In this document: positions 15,181 through 15,546 of the stretch, piece after piece
Layout: each line of letters opens with the position of its first letter
How positions within the stretch are numbered: position 1 is the first letter of the stretch
Assembly: GCA_934725735.1 (NCBI GenBank)
Contig: CAKVCP010000048.1
Location: 1 to 15,546, forward strand
Origin: an uncultured Thermoguttaceae bacterium
Lineage (GTDB): Bacteria; Planctomycetota; Planctomycetia; Pirellulales; Thermoguttaceae
Direction: 5' to 3'
DNA: 15,546 nucleotides
The notes under the pieces: model-generated
The model's database searches: none
What the model was told of the DNA's origin: nothing
Seen by the model: the letters and a program-made list of their open reading frames with translations, nothing else
Translations under genes and position numbers: made by a program

Positions 15181-15188
15181 TAAAAGCG

Positions 15189-15546
15189 TCAGGAGCTAAT
15201 GCCAAAGAGGAAGCAGAAGGGGACGGCGGCGTAAACGAGGAAAATGACGACCGCGTAGATCTTCGCGAGACACTGAAGACGCGGAATCCAAAGGGAGTTC
15301 GTCAGGCCAATCGTCTGGAAGGCGCTCCAGAACCCATGGGAGACGTGATAGTAGATCGCGCCGAACCACACGAGGTAGAGGACGCAGAACGGCCATTTCG
15401 AGAAAAGATCGACGATGAGATCGTAGGCGTTCTGACCTTCGCCGCCAATCCAGTGCTGGAGCTGCATCTTGGCCCAGAAATGGCAGAGGTGGAAAGCGAG
15501 GAATCCGAGGACGATGAGGCCGAGCACGAACATATTCTTCGACGCC
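15189..15546 (-). CDS. sdhC: Succinate dehydrogenase/fumarate reductase cytochrome b subunit, 5' part outside the window
   Basis: The last 118 or so residues are visible and the frame stays open to the window edge, reading ASKN before the methionine at 15531-15533. That Met is internal, because the preceding residues fit the family. Three hydrophobic helices are visible (FVLGLIVLGFLAFHLCHFW; WPFCVLYLVWFGAIYYHVSHGFW; CLAKIYAVVIFLVYAAVPFCFLF), which agrees with the last three of the five helices in the B. subtilis/Wolinella-type diheme cytochrome b. Histidines in FHLCHFW and YYHVSHGFW are candidate heme ligands. The subunit anchors SdhAB and carries the quinone site. It heads the operon, with sdhA 95 nt downstream; the promoter lies outside the window. 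Confidence 0.88.
   Translation of the reverse strand, partial: ASKNMFVLGLIVLGFLAFHLCHFWAKMQLQHWIGGEGQNAYDLIVDLFSKWPFCVLYLVWFGAIYYHVSHGFWSAFQTIGLTNSLWIPRLQCLAKIYAVVIFLVYAAVPFCFLFGISS

Overview
The window looks like a piece of a Planctomycetota chromosome. The left half is dominated by DUF1559 proteins: a type IV prepilin-like N-terminus, an NNLKQIG(I)AL..YHD..G.FPP block and a C-terminal H-X9-DG motif. That family is strongly expanded in Planctomycetota and less so in related PVC phyla. The B. subtilis/Bacteroidota-type succinate dehydrogenase/fumarate reductase, the Porin_O_P-like outer-membrane protein and the secreted GH123/DUF4091-like protein fit a Gram-negative, carbohydrate-using, possibly fermentative (for example gut-associated) planctomycete. 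The phylum is fairly secure; the lifestyle is inference.

Left region (1-5180, + strand): an array of at least four DUF1559 prepilin-like genes. The window opens on the last 11 codons of one copy, followed by full copies at 345-1445, 2482-3573 and 4005-5114. A small lipoprotein gene (1655-2164) sits between the second and third. Most genes look like separate transcription units. Sigma70-like promoters are visible before the lipoprotein, the third and the fourth prepilin gene, hairpin-containing leaders precede all of these and the second copy, and clear Rho-independent terminators follow the first, third and fourth prepilin genes and the lipoprotein. Stretches of 44-50 bp with no mismatch are shared pairwise between copies, which suggests recent duplication or gene conversion.

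Middle (5297-9136, + strand): one large secreted protein of 1279 residues with two carbohydrate-binding-like beta-sandwich modules and a C-terminal GH123/DUF4091-like region. It ends at a strong bidirectional terminator shared with the convergent porin gene.

Right region (9225-15546, all - strand): in transcription order sdhC (cut by the window edge), sdhA, sdhB and an AspT-family transporter, then after a hairpin an OprP/OprO-like porin. The first four genes are spaced 70-102 nt apart and probably form an operon. Fumarate reductase next to an aspartate:alanine-exchanger-family protein (the family that includes the succinate exporter SucE1) suggests fumarate respiration coupled to C4-dicarboxylate export. 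Succinate oxidation with dicarboxylate uptake is the alternative. No tRNA, rRNA, CRISPR array, insertion sequence or phage gene was seen.
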